DNA of 64,000 nt from Polaribacter sp. ALD11 (GTDB taxonomy: Bacteria; Bacteroidota; Bacteroidia; Flavobacteriales; Flavobacteriaceae), in assembly GCF_002831685.1 (NCBI RefSeq), contig NZ_CP025119.1, forward strand, positions 841,001 to 905,000. The letters are read 5' to 3'. Within the stretch, counting starts at the first letter, position 1; each line of letters opens with the position of its first letter. The translations under genes and the position numbers were made by a program. The notes beneath the pieces were generated by a model that saw only the letters and a program-made list of their open reading frames with translations, was not told the DNA's origin and did not search any database. Positions 27,201 to 36,984 of this stretch are shown in pieces.

Positions 27201-27379
27201 AGTGCGTTAGGGATTGAAGTGGAAATCCTTTTTTTTTAGTATCACGTTATTACGAGGAAGTATGACGAAGTAATCTCTTTTTAATTAAGAGATTGCCACA
27301 GAATAAAAAAAATTTTCTTCGCAATAACAGCAATAAAAAAAAGATTGTAACGTAAAGCCCGACCTATAGGTAACGCCCA
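27201..27379. ncRNA. Structured intergenic element, possibly of the Flavo-1 RNA type
   Basis: Outer arms GCGTTA (27204-27209) and TAACGC (27371-27376) are complementary. AAATCC plus a T-run (27223-27237) pairs with A8-GATT (27335-27346), and GACCTATAGGT (27361-27371) forms a small hairpin. GGG (27210-27212) could pair with CCC (27358-27360). The arm sequences (AGGGATTGAAGTGGAAATCC, AAGCCCGACC) recall an element frequent in flavobacterial intergenic DNA, possibly the Flavo-1 motif; that identification is from memory. A second repeat (27245-27329) sits in its terminal loop. Confidence 0.5.
27245..27329. repeat. Palindromic repeat nested in the structured element
   Basis: The element runs from CGTTATTACGAGGAAGTATG through ACGAAGTAATCTC, with inner stem AATCTCTT/AAGAGATT (27272-27279 and 27287-27294), to TTCGCAATAACAG. 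The outer ends are complementary, so it forms one long hairpin. It matches a family of short palindromic repeats (CGTCATTGCGAGGAA type) that I recall from flavobacterial genomes. Decayed relatives in this window are at 20961 and 16434, and perhaps 26071. Confidence 0.65.
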
Positions 27380-27407
27380 GAAAATATAAATATTTAAATT
27401 ATTATTG

Positions 27408-28295
27408 ATGAAAAACATAGCTGTAATTGGTGCTGGAACAATGGGAAATGGAATTGCCCATACATTTGCTCAATTTAATTATAACGTACATTTAATAGAT
27501 ATCTCTGATGCTTCCTTAGCAAAAGGAATCGCAACTATTTCGAAGAATCTAGATAGAATGGTTGTAAAAGAAAAAATTTCTGAAGCAGATAAAACACAAA
27601 CTTTAGCCAATATAACAACCTTTACTTCTATTACGGAAGGTGTAAAAAACATGGATTTAGTTGTAGAAGCTGCCACTGAAAATTTGGATTTAAAATTGAA
27701 GATTTTTAAAGAACTAGATGCTGTTTGCGTTGAGAAAACAATTTTAGCTACAAATACGTCTTCTATTTCTATTACTCAAATTGCTGCAGTTACTAACAGA
27801 CCAGAAAAAGTAATTGGAATGCATTTTATGAATCCAGTGCCAATTATGAAATTGGTTGAGATCATTAGAGGCTACAACACATCTGATGAAGTAATGCAAA
27901 CCATTTTAGATTTATCTAAGAAAATTGGAAAATCGCCGGTTGAAGTAAATGATTACCCAGGTTTTGTGGCAAACAGAATTTTAATGCCCATGATTAACGA
28001 ATCTATTGAAACGTTATACAATGGTGTTGCTGGTGTTGCGGAAATTGATACGGTTATGAAGCTAGGAATGGCTCACCCAATGGGACCTTTGCAATTAGCA
28101 GATTTTATTGGTTTAGACGTTTGTTTATCTATTCTAAATGTATTGCACGACGGTTTTAAAAACCCTAAGTATGCGCCTTGTCCTTTGTTAGTTAACATGG
28201 TAATGGCGGGGAAATTAGGTGTTAAATCTGGTGAAGGTTTTTATGATTATTCAGAAAATAGAAAAGCAGAAGAAGTTGCAAAAATGTTTAGTTAA
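27408..28295 (+). CDS. 3-hydroxybutyryl-CoA (3-hydroxyacyl-CoA) dehydrogenase
   Basis: This 295-residue NAD-dependent dehydrogenase converts 3-hydroxyacyl-CoA to 3-oxoacyl-CoA, or the reverse. It has the NAD motif IGAGTMGNGIAHTFA (residues 6-20), the ATNTSS and MHFMNPVP landmarks with the catalytic His, the DYPGFVANRI segment and the C-terminal GMAHPMGPLQLADFIGLD helix bundle. The single-domain length is that of Hbd rather than the fused FadB. The ATG at 27408 is preferred over a TTG three bases upstream. Confidence 0.94.
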   Translation: MKNIAVIGAGTMGNGIAHTFAQFNYNVHLIDISDASLAKGIATISKNLDRMVVKEKISEADKTQTLANITTFTSITEGVKNMDLVVEAATENLDLKLKIFKELDAVCVEKTILATNTSSISITQIAAVTNRPEKVIGMHFMNPVPIMKLVEIIRGYNTSDEVMQTILDLSKKIGKSPVEVNDYPGFVANRILMPMINESIETLYNGVAGVAEIDTVMKLGMAHPMGPLQLADFIGLDVCLSILNVLHDGFKNPKYAPCPLLVNMVMAGKLGVKSGEGFYDYSENRKAEEVAKMFS

Positions 28296-28309
28296 ACAAA
28301 AAAAATGCT

Positions 28310-28492
28310 ATGAAATCGAAAGAAAATGACTTTTTTGTTAATACAGTTATTCTAAAATATAAAGCACTGTCAAAGAAAGAAAAATCTATTATTAATTTAT
28401 GCTTGGATCTCTTTTTAGCTCTTTTTATTATTGGAAAACTTTACAATGCAGGAGAAGTTCTTGGTGAATTTTTGTATAATATTAATAATTAA
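28310..28492 (+). CDS. Small hypothetical protein with one membrane helix
   Basis: This 60-residue frame starts 15 bp after the dehydrogenase gene. It has a charged N-terminal half (KYKALSKKEKS) and one hydrophobic helix at about residues 30-50 (LCLDLFLALFIIG). It resembles no family I know. The spacing and the membrane-protein pattern support it, but the short length leaves doubt. Confidence 0.55.
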   Translation: MKSKENDFFVNTVILKYKALSKKEKSIINLCLDLFLALFIIGKLYNAGEVLGEFLYNINN

Positions 28493-28544
28493 ATTAGAAT
28501 CATTTTAAGTTATTTTACAAATTTTTCTTTAAGAATTTATTATT

Positions 28545-29183
28545 ATGAAAAAAAAAGTGCTATTTTTTTTAGTATTTGCTAGTTTTTTTTGTGCTGCGCA
28601 AGAAACAAAAAAAGGAATTTTAAACATTAAAAAAATAGGACTTTTATATAACAATGCAAATGAGCAAAATTTTATTTTTGATGATGAAGATTACTCCTAT
28701 AAAACAAATACTTACAAAATACAAGCATTTTATAATTTAGGCTCTTGGAAGTATTTTGATTTTGAATTGATAATACAGCCTCAGTATCAAGCCATAAAAC
28801 ATCAATTAATTAATGAGCAATTTGTATTGCCTTCTGAAGAAAATTATCTAGAAAAAAGAACCGAATTCACAACACATAAAACGATACATTTATATGCTTT
28901 TGAATTGGGTTTTGTAATAAAAAAAGAGATTTTAAATAAATTAGATTTCCTTGTAACTATTGGTCTAGGTCTGGCAACTATAAATACAAGAACAGAACGC
29001 TTAGCAAAAGGTTTTACATTTATTGAAAATGCATCTTTAGGCTTATCTTATAAAACTACACAGAAAACTTTTTTATACCTTGGCAGTAATGTTGGCCATG
29101 TCTCTAATTTAGATACACAAAAACCAAATAACGGTTATTCCTTTTTAGGTTTTGAGGTTGGGTTTTCTTATCTATTGAAATAA
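28545..29183 (+). CDS. PagL-like acyloxyacyl hydrolase (lipid A deacylase type)
   Basis: This 212-residue outer-membrane barrel protein has a signal peptide ending FCAAQ and alternating beta strands. Near the C-terminus it carries GHVSNLDTQKP followed by FLGFEVGFSY. This matches the PagL-type active site, where His and Ser of HxSN and a downstream Glu form the triad that removes a 3-O-acyl chain from lipid A. The His-Glu distance (19) is a little longer than I recall for PagL. Activity on lipid A is inferred from the family. Confidence 0.75.
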   Translation: MKKKVLFFLVFASFFCAAQETKKGILNIKKIGLLYNNANEQNFIFDDEDYSYKTNTYKIQAFYNLGSWKYFDFELIIQPQYQAIKHQLINEQFVLPSEENYLEKRTEFTTHKTIHLYAFELGFVIKKEILNKLDFLVTIGLGLATINTRTERLAKGFTFIENASLGLSYKTTQKTFLYLGSNVGHVSNLDTQKPNNGYSFLGFEVGFSYLLK

Positions 29184-29216
29184 AAAAGGAACTCAAAAAT
29201 TGAGTTCCTTTTTTTA
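29182..29216. terminator. Intrinsic terminator, bidirectional
   Basis: A perfect stem with core GGAACTCA/TGAGTTCC (29188-29195 and 29201-29208), extended by A/T runs to 29182 and 29214, has a 5-base loop. It overlaps the stop of the PagL-like gene and also faces the dps gene. Confidence 0.85.
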
Positions 29217-29269
29217 TAATCTATTTTTGCTTTTAAATGCTTTAGTTTAAACTTAAACCAACAATAATA

Positions 29270-29743
29270 TTATTTGCCCAACCAAGAATTCAACATCCAA
29301 ATTGTTTTCTCTTGTTCTGCTATAAAATCACTCATCATAGAATTTGTACCTTCATCATTTGCTTTCTCAGATGCATTTAAAATTTCTCTCTCGATTTTTA
29401 ATAATTCTGATAAAGAATTTACAACTAATTCTACAGCTTCTACATCGTTAGAGATATCTCTACCAACAGCTACTGAAGATGTTGCTAAGTAGTCTGAAAA
29501 CGTATGTAAAGGCTTACCTTGCAACGTTAAAATACGTTCTGCAATATCATCTATCTTTACTTGAGAGTCTGTATAAAATTCCTCAAACTTAATGTGTAAA
29601 TCAAAAAAGTTTTTTCCTTTAATATTCCAGTGTAGACCTCTTAAATTCTGATAGTATATTTGAAAATTAGATAACAATCCATTTAAATTATCTACTAAAT
29701 TTGCACTTTCCTTTTTGTCTAATCCTAATATTGACTTGTTCAT
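29270..29743 (-). CDS. dps: Dps ferritin-like DNA-binding/iron-storage protein
   Basis: Dps forms a dodecamer that stores iron using peroxide and protects DNA. With the ATG at 29743 the protein has 157 residues, the usual length. Ferroxidase-site residues are visible in RGLHWNI (His38), DLHIKFEEFY (His50, Glu54) and DDIAER (Asp65, Glu69). An in-frame extension to 29860 is rejected because it would cover the -7 promoter element and the OxyR-like palindrome. It is divergent from oxyR, its expected activator. Confidence 0.95.
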   Translation of the reverse strand: MNKSILGLDKKESANLVDNLNGLLSNFQIYYQNLRGLHWNIKGKNFFDLHIKFEEFYTDSQVKIDDIAERILTLQGKPLHTFSDYLATSSVAVGRDISNDVEAVELVVNSLSELLKIEREILNASEKANDEGTNSMMSDFIAEQEKTIWMLNSWLGK

Positions 29744-29769
29744 TTTTATATGTTTTTTATTTGATACCT

Positions 29770-29777
29770 CAAATTTA
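29770..29777 (-). promoter_or_regulatory. -7 element of dps
   Basis: On the minus strand TAAATTTG matches TANNTTTG, 26 bp upstream of the dps ATG. No TTG is present at -33; that position is taken by the palindrome at 29796-29820, consistent with activator-dependent transcription. Confidence 0.6.
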
Positions 29778-29795
29778 ATAGAAATTTCCGACATT

Positions 29796-29820
29796 AAACT
29801 ATAATAATTATTGATAGTTT
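29796..29820. promoter_or_regulatory. Candidate OxyR operator between dps and oxyR
   Basis: AAACTAT (29796-29802) and ATAGTTT (29814-29820) form an inverted repeat whose interior (AATAATTATT-like) is also nearly symmetric, apart from a one-base offset. ATAG/CTAT half-sites are what OxyR binds. The centre lies about 30 bp upstream of the dps -7 element and 42 bp upstream of the oxyR ATG, so one site could activate dps and repress oxyR. Confidence 0.55.
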
Positions 29821-29849
29821 TAATATCTTTATCAAAATATTTTATACGC

Positions 29850-30788
29850 ATGACAATCACTCAATTAAAATACGTTTTATCTGTTGCAGAATACCAGAAT
29901 TTTACGGTAGCAGCAGAACATAGTTTTGTTACTCAACCTACATTGAGTATGCAAATTCAGAAATTAGAAGATGAGTTAGGAGTTAAGATTTTTAACAGAT
30001 CTAAAAAACCAATTGAATTAACTGAAGTTGGAAATAAAATAGTAGAACAAGCCAAGGTAATAGTAGATGAAAGCAATCGAATTTTAGATATAGTACATCA
30101 ACAAAAAGGATATATTGGAGGCGAATTTAAAATAGGAATTATACCAACCATAATGCCTACTTTATTACCAATGTTTCTGCAGAGTTTTACTAAAAAGTAC
30201 CCAAAAGTTAAATTGGTGATAGAAGAATTAACAACAGAAGATATTATAAGAAAATTAACAGATGGTCATATAGATGCTGCCATTGCTGCAACACCTTTAG
30301 AGAATGAAGCAATAAAAGAAAGACCCTTATATTACGAACCTTTTGTGGGTTTTATTCCACAAAACCATAGACTTTTCAATAACAAACAAATTTCTCCGGA
30401 TGAATTAGAAATGGAAGATATTTTATTATTAGAAGATGGCCATTGTTTTAAAGACAACGTTCTTAATTTATGTAGAAACCATAAAATTGATAATAAAAAA
30501 AGATTTCAGTTAGAAAGCGGAAGTTTTGATACCTTAATTAAACTGTCTAAAGAGGGGTTAGGAATGACTTTGTTACCTTATTTACATACTTTAGACTTAA
30601 ATAATGTTGATAAAACACATTTGCGTGAATTCAAAAATCCGCCACCTGCAAGAGAAGTAAGTTTAATTTACCATAAATCTCAATTAAAAATGCAATTAAT
30701 TGAAGCCTTAAAAAAGACAATTGATGGTGTTATAAGGGGGGCAATTTCTTTTTCTGATGTAAAAATTATTAGTCCGATTAAAAAATAA
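29850..30788 (+). CDS. oxyR: Peroxide-sensing LysR-family regulator OxyR
   Basis: This 312-residue regulator has an N-terminal helix-turn-helix (FTVAAEHSFVTQPTLSMQIQ) and a LysR substrate domain. The sequence EDGHCFKDNVLNLC places Cys at residues 199 and 208, the same two positions that form the peroxide-sensing disulfide in E. coli OxyR. The start at 29850 (MTITQLKYVL) gives the standard LysR N-terminus; an upstream in-frame start at 29811 would fall inside the palindromic operator. It is divergent from dps, a classic OxyR target. Confidence 0.96.
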   Translation: MTITQLKYVLSVAEYQNFTVAAEHSFVTQPTLSMQIQKLEDELGVKIFNRSKKPIELTEVGNKIVEQAKVIVDESNRILDIVHQQKGYIGGEFKIGIIPTIMPTLLPMFLQSFTKKYPKVKLVIEELTTEDIIRKLTDGHIDAAIAATPLENEAIKERPLYYEPFVGFIPQNHRLFNNKQISPDELEMEDILLLEDGHCFKDNVLNLCRNHKIDNKKRFQLESGSFDTLIKLSKEGLGMTLLPYLHTLDLNNVDKTHLREFKNPPPAREVSLIYHKSQLKMQLIEALKKTIDGVIRGAISFSDVKIISPIKK

Positions 30789-30885
30789 AAAGAGATGAAC
30801 TTCTCAAATTACTATAAATTCTTTAAATTTACAGTAAAACCCATATTCTATTTTACAAAGTAGGTATTAACTTCAATTTAAATAA

Positions 30886-30930
30886 TAAAAAAAGACCTTA
30901 CAATTTTAAAATTGTAAGGTCTTTTTTTTC
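30886..30930. terminator. Bidirectional intrinsic terminator after oxyR
   Basis: A long perfect stem with core GACCTTACAATTTT/AAAATTGTAAGGTC (30894-30907 and 30908-30921) is flanked by A and T runs on both sides. It separates convergent oxyR and the ABC-F gene. Confidence 0.85.
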
Positions 30931-31002
30931 ATTAAAGCATTAGTAAACGTGTAGTTGACTCAAAAATACATCAATATAATTAAATAAATTGGTGTCTCTT
31001 TT

Positions 31003-32670
<1,668 letters not shown>

Positions 32671-32777
32671 TTACAGCCTATAATTTCAATACTTTTATAA
32701 GGTATTCTTTTGAAATTAAGCAGATTCTAATATGGTATTTTAACAGTGAATTAACAACTTTACCTATTTCAAATTTC

Positions 32778-32785
32778 TACATTTG
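32778..32785 (+). promoter_or_regulatory. -7 element of the thioredoxin-fold lipoprotein gene
   Basis: TACATTTG matches TANNTTTG and lies 25 bp upstream of the ATG at 32811. The -33 region has only TTT at 16 bp. Confidence 0.45.
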
Positions 32786-32810
32786 TTGTACACTTTGTGT
32801 AATACTATTT

Positions 32811-34205
32811 ATGACAAGAAAAATATATAATTTTATCGCTTTATCTTATCTATTATTATCTTTAATCAGTTGTACGAGCAAAGAAAACTCTAATACTTTT
32901 TTTGGAGGGAAGATAATAAACCCTAAAACGAAATTTGTTGTCCTTTATTCTAATGACAAGGTAATTGATACACTTTTGCTAGATAGTAGAAATAAATTTT
33001 TAGGCACTTATGATAATTTAGAAGAAGGTTTGTATTATTTTGAGCACGGTAATGAAAATCAGTATCTCTATTTAGAACCAAAAGATAGTTTAATGCTACG
33101 TTTAAATACTTGGGATTTTGATGAATCTATAGTCTTTGCTGGCAGAGGAGCTGAAAGAAATAATATTTTAATAGATATTTTTTTAGAAGACGAAAGTGAA
33201 AGAAAACTTTTTTATCAATTGAATAGACTTGCTCCAACAGCATATATAAGTAAGATAGATTCCGTTATAGATTCTAGATTAATTACCTATAATGAGTATA
33301 TAAAGAGGCATCCAAATGAAACTACCAAATACCTAGAAATTCTAAAAACGTCTTTAACATATCCTATTTATTCTAGAGCAGAAAGATACCCTATAAATCA
33401 TATTTATAGTTCTAGAAAAAGTGATTTTCCGAAAATTAACTCCTCTTTTTATGCATATAGAAAAACAATAGATTACAATAATAATTCTTTAATGTACTAT
33501 ACTCCTTATGCAAGGTATATTACAAATTATCTTTATAATGTAACTTATGCAATGGGTCATAAACCTATGAAAGAAGAATTTTCATCTGAATTCACAGTAG
33601 ATTTGTTACACACCATTAACACTGAAATAAGTTCTAGAGATTCTAAGAATGCATTTTTAAAAAGAACAGTTTTAGATCATTTTTATAGAAAATCTAGCTG
33701 TGATGTTAATGAGAAAGCATTTGATGTCTTTTTCGACTTATCCTCAAACAAAGAAGATCAAATTCTAGTAAAAAACATTTTAGAAGATAATAAAATTATT
33801 CTTAAAGGTGACGAGATAAAAGGTTTTACAATTTCAGATTTTACAAATCAAGGTATAAATATTGAAGATTTTACGATTAATAAAAACTCTGTTTTACTAT
33901 TTTGGAGCAAAGAATATATGTCTACATCTTTTATTGGGTCTAGAATCCCTTTTTTACAAAAAAAATATCCACTTTTAAATTTTGCTATCATAGAAATAGA
34001 CGGCGACAACACAAATAGAATTAAAAATATCGATATTAAAAATCAATATTTTATCAATTCTAAAACGCTTAAAAATAATTTTCTATCAAGCAAAATGAAT
34101 CGAACAATTCTCGTGAATAAAAACGGAATTGTAGAAAATGGTTACGCTGCTATTTCTTCTGGAAACATATACAAACAGCTAAAGGAATTGAGTAAAATAA
34201 ATTAA
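32811..34205 (+). CDS. Lipoprotein with a thioredoxin-like domain lacking CXXC
   Basis: This 464-residue protein has a lipobox (LISC, Cys near residue 21) and an N-terminal beta domain (residues 30-105, with FLGTYDNLEEGLYYF and YLYLEPKDSLMLRL) like the DUF4369-type domain of TlpA relatives. A helical middle follows, then a C-terminal thioredoxin-like domain from about 345 (GFTISDFTNQGINIEDF, then SVLLFWSKEYMSTSF). Where TlpA proteins have WCxxC, this one has SKEYMS, so disulfide chemistry is not expected. The only Cys apart from the lipid anchor is in SSCDVN. Role unknown. Confidence 0.8.
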   Translation: MTRKIYNFIALSYLLLSLISCTSKENSNTFFGGKIINPKTKFVVLYSNDKVIDTLLLDSRNKFLGTYDNLEEGLYYFEHGNENQYLYLEPKDSLMLRLNTWDFDESIVFAGRGAERNNILIDIFLEDESERKLFYQLNRLAPTAYISKIDSVIDSRLITYNEYIKRHPNETTKYLEILKTSLTYPIYSRAERYPINHIYSSRKSDFPKINSSFYAYRKTIDYNNNSLMYYTPYARYITNYLYNVTYAMGHKPMKEEFSSEFTVDLLHTINTEISSRDSKNAFLKRTVLDHFYRKSSCDVNEKAFDVFFDLSSNKEDQILVKNILEDNKIILKGDEIKGFTISDFTNQGINIEDFTINKNSVLLFWSKEYMSTSFIGSRIPFLQKKYPLLNFAIIEIDGDNTNRIKNIDIKNQYFINSKTLKNNFLSSKMNRTILVNKNGIVENGYAAISSGNIYKQLKELSKIN

Positions 34206-34217
34206 ACACAGTAATGG

Positions 34218-34247
34218 TTGTTTTTTCGTTATTTTCCTGTACCTTTG
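34218..34247 (+). promoter_or_regulatory. Promoter of the DEAD-box helicase gene
   Basis: TTG (34218-34220), 19 bp and TACCTTTG (34240-34247) match the Bacteroidota consensus fully. Transcription from here leaves a leader of about 90 bases before the ATG at 34345. Confidence 0.75.
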
Positions 34248-34260
34248 CGCGATTTTAATT

Positions 34261-34342
34261 TTGAGGAAACTCAATAGAAAATCAAGTCGAAATTTATAAT
34301 TGGGTTTGCAGGTCGGCGTTCTGTGAATCTACAAAAACACAG
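34261..34342 (+). promoter_or_regulatory. Structured 5' leader of the helicase mRNA
   Basis: The leader has a small TTGAG-GAAA-CTCAA hairpin with a GNRA-type loop (34261-34274) and a CTGTG/CACAG stem (34321-34325 with 34338-34342) that ends two bases before the start codon. Cold-inducible RNA helicase genes often have such leaders; a regulatory role here is inference. Confidence 0.4.
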
Positions 34343-34344
34343 TA

Positions 34345-36180
34345 ATGTCAACATTTTTAGAATTAGGTTTAAAAGAACCTATCAACAAAGCATTAACAGA
34401 TTTAGGTTACGAAAAACCAACTGTTATACAAGAAAAAGCAATTCCACAAATTATTTCATCAAAAAGTGATTTAAAAGCATTTGCACAAACAGGTACAGGT
34501 AAAACTGCTGCTTTTAGTTTGCCAATATTAGAACTTTTAGATAGTAATAGTGGTAATGTACAAGCTATTATTTTATCACCAACAAGAGAACTTGCAGTTC
34601 AAATTGGTAATAACATTAAAGATTTCTGTAAATATTTACCAGATGTTAAAGTAACTACCGTTTATGGTGGTTCTAGTATGGAAGATCAAATTAGATCTTT
34701 AAAGAGAGGTTCTCAAATTGTTGTTGGAACTCCTGGTAGAACAGTAGATTTAATTAAAAGAAGAGCCCTAAAATTAGGAAACGTTCAATGGTTAGTCTTA
34801 GATGAAGCTGATGAAATGTTAAATATGGGTTTCAAAGATGAATTAGATAAAGTCTTAGAAGCAACACCAGAAACAAAACAAACATTATTGTTTTCTGCAA
34901 CTTTTCCAAGAGAGGTTGAGTCGATTGCTAGAAACTATATGACAAATCCAGTAGAAATTACTTCTGGTCAAAAAAATCAAGGTTCAGATAATGTAAGTCA
35001 TGAATATTATTCAGTTACAGAAAGAACTCGTTACCCAGCTTTAAAAAGAATAGCAGATTTAAACCCTGATATTTATGCAATTATCTTTTGTAGAACTCGT
35101 AGAGAAACACAAGAAGTTGCAGACAACTTAATTAAAGATGGTTACAGTGCAGATGCTTTGCATGGAGATTTATCTCAAGGGCAAAGAGATTCTGTAATGG
35201 GTAAATTTAGAAAGAAAACAATTCAAATCTTAGTTGCTACAGATGTTGCAGCTCGTGGATTAGATGTTACTGAATTAACACACGTTATAAACCATAAATT
35301 ACCAGATCAGATAGAAAACTACACACATAGAAGTGGTAGAACTGGTAGAGCTGGTAACAAAGGTATCTCTATTGTTTTAGTGAATGGAAAAGAGAAAGGA
35401 AAATTACGTCCTATCGAAAAAATCATTCAAAAGAAATTTGTAGAAGCTAAAGTACCTTCTGGAAAAGATATTTGTCAAAATCAATTAATGAGTTTAATTG
35501 ACAAGGTTGTAAATATTGAAGTTAATGAATCTCAAATAAATGAGTTCTTACCAAGTATTTATGAAAAACTAGAGACTTTAGATAGAGAACAATTAATTCA
35601 GAGGTTTGTTTCTTTAGAGTTTAATACAATGTTAGCGTATTATGAAAATGCTAAAGATTTAAACGATTTATCTTCAAGAGATAATTCTAGAGCAAGAACA
35701 GAAAACGAAAATATGACTCGTTTTTTCATCAACATTGGTAGAAAAGACAATTTAAACCCAGGAAAATTAATTGGTTTAATTAACGAACAAAATATTGGTG
35801 ATAAAGTTGAAATTGGATCTATAGATATTTTAGATACTTTTTCTTTCTTTGAAATCGATAAAAACTTCGAAGACAAAACATTAGAGGCTTTTTCTTCTAA
35901 TCAACCAGATTTTGATGGAAGATCTGTTAATATAGAAATTACTAAAAAAGAACGTTCTGGTGGTGGAAGAAGAGGTGGTAAAAAACCTTTTGCTAAAAAA
36001 GAAGGTGGTGGTTTCGGAAGACGTAGAGAAGGTGGTTCATCATCTTCTTCTAGAAGAAGCGATTCTGGAAGCAGAGGAGGTTCTTCTGATAGACGTTCTT
36101 CTGATAGACCAGATAGAAGTTCTGGTGGTGGAGAGAGAAAATCTTCTGGCGGTTTCGGTAGAAAACGTAGAGATAGTTAA
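34345..36180 (+). CDS. DEAD-box RNA helicase (DeaD/CsdA type)
   Basis: This 611-residue ATP-dependent RNA helicase has all core motifs in order: AQTGTGKT, PTRELA, GTPGR, DEAD, SAT, ARGLD and HRSGRTGRAG. A DbpA-like RNA-binding domain follows at about 455-535 (TRFFINIGRKDNLNPGKLIG), then a low-complexity Gly/Arg/Ser tail (about 540-611) that should bind RNA nonspecifically. The domain order matches DeaD/CsdA, which work in ribosome assembly and RNA turnover, especially in the cold. It is monocistronic and followed by a strong terminator. Confidence 0.95.
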   Translation: MSTFLELGLKEPINKALTDLGYEKPTVIQEKAIPQIISSKSDLKAFAQTGTGKTAAFSLPILELLDSNSGNVQAIILSPTRELAVQIGNNIKDFCKYLPDVKVTTVYGGSSMEDQIRSLKRGSQIVVGTPGRTVDLIKRRALKLGNVQWLVLDEADEMLNMGFKDELDKVLEATPETKQTLLFSATFPREVESIARNYMTNPVEITSGQKNQGSDNVSHEYYSVTERTRYPALKRIADLNPDIYAIIFCRTRRETQEVADNLIKDGYSADALHGDLSQGQRDSVMGKFRKKTIQILVATDVAARGLDVTELTHVINHKLPDQIENYTHRSGRTGRAGNKGISIVLVNGKEKGKLRPIEKIIQKKFVEAKVPSGKDICQNQLMSLIDKVVNIEVNESQINEFLPSIYEKLETLDREQLIQRFVSLEFNTMLAYYENAKDLNDLSSRDNSRARTENENMTRFFINIGRKDNLNPGKLIGLINEQNIGDKVEIGSIDILDTFSFFEIDKNFEDKTLEAFSSNQPDFDGRSVNIEITKKERSGGGRRGGKKPFAKKEGGGFGRRREGGSSSSSRRSDSGSRGGSSDRRSSDRPDRSSGGGERKSSGGFGRKRRDS

Positions 36181-36202
36181 AAATACATTCTAGAAAAATA
36201 TG

Positions 36203-36239
36203 AACCTCATAAGCCTTAAAAAGTTTATGAGGTTTTTTT
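36203..36239 (+). terminator. Intrinsic terminator of the helicase gene
   Basis: AACCTCATAA (36203-36212) pairs with TTATGAGGTT (36225-36234), followed by a T-run. It ends the helicase transcript 23 bp after its stop codon. Confidence 0.85.
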
Positions 36240-36270
36240 ATGAAGAAAATTGACTTTAATAATTGATAAT

Positions 36271-36879
36271 TTACATAAAAATAGCTATTAAAATAAAAAC
36301 GATAATCTGTGTCCATTTTAGATAATATCCTATTTTGTTATTCTCCTTTATAGTCTCAGAAATTGAACCTGCAAGTATTGCTATCATTGAAAAAACGATA
36401 AATGAAATAAACATAAATACAAATCCTAAAACATAAAACTGAAATACCGTATTTAAAGTTTCACTAAAAAGAAACCCAGGAAAAAAGGCTAAGAAAAATA
36501 TAGATACTTTCGGATTTAAAACATTCATTATAAATCCTTGTTTAAATAATTGTTTTGTGGTTTTCTTAGGTGTGTTTTCTTCCGACAAAGAAATGCTAGC
36601 ATCCGACTTGTATACTTTGTAAGCTAAATATAATAGATAGAATGCTCCAAAAATTTTAATAACAGTAAATAGGTTTTCAGATTCTTTTATAATTGCTGAA
36701 ACACCAAAAGCTAGTAATGTTGTGTGTATTAAGCAGCCAGAAATTAAACCAAAAACCGTAGCTAAACCATATTTCTTACCATTTACAATACTTTGTGTTA
36801 AAACAAAAATATTGTCTGGTCCTGGCGAGATTGCTAAAATTAATGTTGCAAATGCAAAAGATAAAAGTGTTTCTATCAT
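36271..36879 (-). CDS. LysE/RhtB family amino-acid exporter
   Basis: This 202-residue inner-membrane protein has about six hydrophobic helices and the family landmark SPGPDNIFVLTQSIVNGKKYG at the end of helix 1 and into the first loop. NVLNPKVSIFFLAFFPGF matches the conserved NPK segment of the second half. LysE/RhtB proteins export amino acids or their analogues; the substrate cannot be told from the sequence. The gene is apparently transcribed alone. Confidence 0.92.
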   Translation of the reverse strand: MIETLLSFAFATLILAISPGPDNIFVLTQSIVNGKKYGLATVFGLISGCLIHTTLLAFGVSAIIKESENLFTVIKIFGAFYLLYLAYKVYKSDASISLSEENTPKKTTKQLFKQGFIMNVLNPKVSIFFLAFFPGFLFSETLNTVFQFYVLGFVFMFISFIVFSMIAILAGSISETIKENNKIGYYLKWTQIIVFILIAIFM

Positions 36880-36984
36880 TAAAGTAAAAATACACTTTTT
36901 GTAATTGTTATAAAAAAAAGAAAACTAAGAAATATTGAAAAAAATATTTTTTAATTGCGTTTAAAGTGATATCAAAAATTTAAC

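Noticed and set aside
29744..29860. N-terminal extension of dps up to 29860
   Set aside because: It would run through the promoter and the OxyR-like palindrome and overlap oxyR; Dps proteins normally start like MNKSILGL.
35941..36180. GGT/TCT-rich tandem pattern at the helicase end as a repeat array
   Set aside because: It is explained by the Gly/Ser/Arg-rich C-terminal tail; there is no fixed unit length.
35960..36193. Plus-strand frame of 77 codons at the helicase 3' end
   Set aside because: It is the +1 reading of the Gly/Arg/Ser repeat tail; its Val/Glu richness is a by-product of the repeat codons.
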